Source: Lichenicola cladoniae
GTDB lineage: Bacteria > Pseudomonadota > Alphaproteobacteria > Acetobacterales > Acetobacteraceae
Length of the DNA stretch: 64,000 nt
Assembly: GCF_013201075.1 (NCBI RefSeq)
Contig: NZ_CP053708.1
Coordinates: 2,671,501-2,735,500 of the forward strand
Reading direction: 5' to 3'
Shown here: positions 61,865-64,000 of the stretch, in pieces
Numbering within the stretch: position 1 is the first letter of the stretch
Layout of the letters: each line of letters starts with the position of its first letter
Notes under the pieces: generated by a model
Seen by the model: the letters and a program-made list of their open reading frames with translations, nothing else
Database searches by the model: none
Told to the model about the DNA's origin: nothing
Made by a program: the position numbers and the translations under genes

Positions 61865-63472
61865 ATGGAACACGCAGAGGCGCCGCTCAACGACAACAGC
61901 CTGTATCGGATACTGGTGGATTCCGTCACGGACTACGCCATTTTCATGCTTGATCCGACCGGCGTGGTCATCAGCTGGAATGCCGGCGCCCACCGTTCGA
62001 AGGGATACGAAGCCGGCGAGATCATCGGCCGGCATTTTTCCCGCTTCTACACCGATGAGGACCAGGCAGCCGGATTGCCCGACCTGGCGCTGCAGACCTC
62101 CGCCACCAGCGGAACATTCCGGGGCGAAGGATGGCGGGTGCGCAAGGATGGCAGCCGTTTCTGGGCAAACGTCGTGGTGGATCCGGTCCGGAACGGCGCC
62201 GGGGAGATCATCGGCTTCGCCAAGGTGACCCGCGACGTCACCGACTGGAAGACAAGCCAGACGGATCTGGAGCAGGCGCGCGAAGGGCTGCTGCAGTCGC
62301 AGAAGATGGAGGCGATCGGACAGCTGACCGGTGGCATCGCACATGATTTCAACAATATGCTGGCAGGAATTTCCGGCTGCCTGGAGTTGATGCAGGCGCG
62401 GCTGTCGCAAGGGCGTATCGCCGACCTGGAACGCTATGTGGACGCCGCCCAGAATTCGACCAGGCGAGCGGCCTCGCTGACCCACCGTCTGCTGGCATTC
62501 GCGCGCCAGCAGACGCTTTCCCCGAAGGCAGTGGACGTCAACCTGCTGGTCAATGGGATGGAGGAGCTGATCCGCCGCACCACCGGGCCCGCGATCACGG
62601 TCACGACAGCTGGCACCGCCGAACTGTGGACCGTGCTGGTCGATCCGCACCAACTGGAAAACGCGCTGCTGAACCTCTGCATCAATGCACGGGACGCGAT
62701 GCAAGATGGCGGCCGCCTGACAATCGAGGCCGCCAACAGGATGCTAGACGAGACCGCTGCGCGCACGCATGGCATGCTGCCCGGACGATATGTCTCCCTA
62801 TGCGTCAGCGACACGGGAACCGGGATGACGCCGGAGACCATCCGGCGCGCGTTCGAGCCGTTCTTCACGACCAAGCCGGTCGGCAAGGGTACGGGGCTCG
62901 GCCTGTCGATGATCCACGGCTTCGCGAAACAGTCGGGCGGGCAGGTGCGGATCTATTCCGAGGCCGGTACCGGTTCCATGGTGTGCCTCTATCTGCCGCG
63001 CCATCACACCGACGCCGATCTCGACGAGGTGGCGGACCTGCCGCTGCAACACGTGAAGGCCGGCTTCGGGGAAACCGTGCTGGTCGTCGATGACGAGCAG
63101 ACCATACGAATGCTGGTCTGCGATGTCCTGACCGACATGGGATACGCCACGAGAGAAGCGGGAACCGGCGCGACGGCGCTTGCGCTGCTGCAGTCCGATC
63201 TGCGGATCGACATGCTGATCACCGATATCGGCCTGCCGGGCGGGATGAGCGGGCGTCAGCTGGTGGATGCCGCCCGGGCAACCCGGCCTGCGTTGAAAGT
63301 GCTGTTCATCACCGGCTATGCGGAGAACGCGGCGACCAGGCACGGCATCGTCGAACCCGGTACGATGGTGCTGACCAAGCCGTTCGCGCTGGCGACCCTG
63401 GCCGACCGGATCCGGGGAATCATCACCCAGGACCAGGAGCCAGGCTCCGATCGGGATTCCCCCGCGGACTGA
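61865..63472 (+). CDS. PAS hybrid sensor histidine kinase with receiver domain
   Basis: A 535-residue soluble kinase. A PAS domain (residues about 12-130, YRILVDSVTDYAIFMLDPTGVVISWNAGA) leads into HisKA with the phospho-His in LTGGIAHDFNNMLAG, then HATPase_c boxes LLNLCINARDAM (N), VSDTGTGM (G1), FEPFFTTK (F) and GKGTGLGLS (G2). The C-terminal receiver has VVDDEQT, phospho-acceptor Asp in LITDIGLPG and Lys in LTKPF. No membrane helices, so it senses a cytosolic signal. ATG 61865 has AGAGG upstream. No response regulator gene adjoins it. Confidence 0.9.
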   Translation: MEHAEAPLNDNSLYRILVDSVTDYAIFMLDPTGVVISWNAGAHRSKGYEAGEIIGRHFSRFYTDEDQAAGLPDLALQTSATSGTFRGEGWRVRKDGSRFWANVVVDPVRNGAGEIIGFAKVTRDVTDWKTSQTDLEQAREGLLQSQKMEAIGQLTGGIAHDFNNMLAGISGCLELMQARLSQGRIADLERYVDAAQNSTRRAASLTHRLLAFARQQTLSPKAVDVNLLVNGMEELIRRTTGPAITVTTAGTAELWTVLVDPHQLENALLNLCINARDAMQDGGRLTIEAANRMLDETAARTHGMLPGRYVSLCVSDTGTGMTPETIRRAFEPFFTTKPVGKGTGLGLSMIHGFAKQSGGQVRIYSEAGTGSMVCLYLPRHHTDADLDEVADLPLQHVKAGFGETVLVVDDEQTIRMLVCDVLTDMGYATREAGTGATALALLQSDLRIDMLITDIGLPGGMSGRQLVDAARATRPALKVLFITGYAENAATRHGIVEPGTMVLTKPFALATLADRIRGIITQDQEPGSDRDSPAD

Positions 63473-63674
63473 AGCGAGCTCTGGCCGGCGATCATGCGCG
63501 TGCCGGCAGGTGATGTGGACGCGAGGCTGCGATACCGGGGCTTTTGAGAAGCTTTGTGGCGGCAACATCGCCAGACCCACGGCGACTACCGCCGCGGCGG
63601 TGCGAAGCGAGTCTGCGCCTGGACGTGCCGTGCCGATGCCGTTCATCCTGGGCAAAACTCGGAGCTGCGGCTTG

Positions 63675-64000
63675 ATGCGGATGTTGATGATTGCCGGCCT
63701 GGCAGGGGTGCTTGGCGGTTCGGGCCCGGCGGCACGGGCGGCCACGGCGGAAACCCCGCTGCACCTGTTCAAGACGGTGGCACTGGCGCCCGACGGCGCT
63801 CATGTCGCTGCGATCGAGAGCGACGACCTGCCGTCCGATACCGAGGTCCCGGTACGGCTGCTGATCCATGACCTCGCCGGCAATGCGGTGGCGATCCCGC
63901 TTCCCTGCGACGGCAAGCCCGGCTGTATTCCGTCGTCGCCGGCCTGGAGCCATGACGGAAGCAAGCTGGCCTTTCTGCTCGAGGAGCCCGGCGGCGCCAC
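63675..64000 (+). CDS. Start of an exported beta-propeller/S9-peptidase-type protein (cut by window end)
   Basis: Only the first 108 codons are present. A Sec signal peptide (MLMIAGLAGVLGGSGPAARA, cleavage near residue 23) is followed by propeller-like strands: FKTVALAPDGAHVAAIES and SSPAWSHDGSKLAFLLEE, the WD40-like/PD40 pattern of TolB-type and prolyl oligopeptidase N-terminal propellers. GGAG sits eight bases before the ATG. The catalytic part, if any, lies beyond the window, so S9 peptidase is a guess from the N-terminus. Confidence 0.68.
   Translation, partial: MRMLMIAGLAGVLGGSGPAARAATAETPLHLFKTVALAPDGAHVAAIESDDLPSDTEVPVRLLIHDLAGNAVAIPLPCDGKPGCIPSSPAWSHDGSKLAFLLEEPGGA

Overview
The window is GC-rich (mostly high-GC third codon positions, roughly 65 % GC) and looks like chromosomal DNA of an alphaproteobacterium, most likely an Acetobacteraceae-type organism. 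This rests on the types of gene present (Tim44-like/MltA and SecB neighbourhood, hemD-hemC back to back with tsaD-rlmJ-gpsA, a complete CyoABCD quinol oxidase, RTX-like glycine-rich protein), not on a database search. No rRNA, tRNA or CRISPR array was recognised.

Layout. 1-7.6 kb is core housekeeping: truncated MltA lytic transglycosylase, Tim44-like protein, histidine phosphatase, SecB chaperone, haem synthesis hemD/hemC, and a tightly overlapped tsaD-rlmJ-gpsA operon. 7.6-12.4 kb holds a glutathione S-transferase-like protein, a small FlaG-like protein, a TPR plus ATP-grasp protein, a methyltransferase and a secreted glycine-rich repeat protein. 12.4-16.4 kb is a coupled preT-preA-amidohydrolase operon for reductive pyrimidine breakdown. 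16.5-24 kb carries a HAD phosphatase, a diguanylate cyclase, and a coupled operon of YfiR-like periplasmic protein, TonB-dependent receptor and a GGDEF-EAL protein with a degenerate MHYT sensor. An intact IS30-family element (24107-25219, 3-bp target duplication) sits just upstream of that operon.

25.7-29.8 kb has an isochorismatase-like hydrolase coupled to a GlxA-type regulator and a DUF485-ActP acetate symporter pair. 29.9-32.7 kb is a large orphan DUF4132-type protein with a lower-GC 5' part. 33-36.5 kb is a ribose-type ABC importer, followed by an intact MHYT-PAS-GGDEF-EAL protein and an NADP-dependent oxidoreductase. 40.5-45.3 kb completes pyrimidine use: a CNT nucleoside transporter with a RutR-like TetR regulator, divergent from dihydropyrimidinase and a beta-alanine-type aminotransferase. 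With preTA and the amidohydrolase at 12-16 kb this gives every step from uracil to malonate semialdehyde, plus uptake and regulation, in two loci about 24 kb apart.

46-49.9 kb encodes an exported glutaminase A-like protein and a Tat-exported lactonase-type beta-propeller. 49.9-54 kb is cyoABCD on the minus strand. 54.6-64 kb has a degenerate aspartyl-protease-like exported protein, transglutaminase-like protein, DHA2 MFS exporter, beta-carbonic anhydrase with a CDF metal exporter, a periplasmic GIN-domain protein, a hybrid sensor kinase, and the start of a propeller/S9-peptidase-type gene cut by the window end.

The most interesting points are the c-di-GMP module whose MHYT domain has lost all three motif histidines, the split but complete pyrimidine pathway with a RutR-like palindrome upstream of preT, the pseudo-active-site aspartyl-protease-like protein, and the orphan DUF4132 protein.
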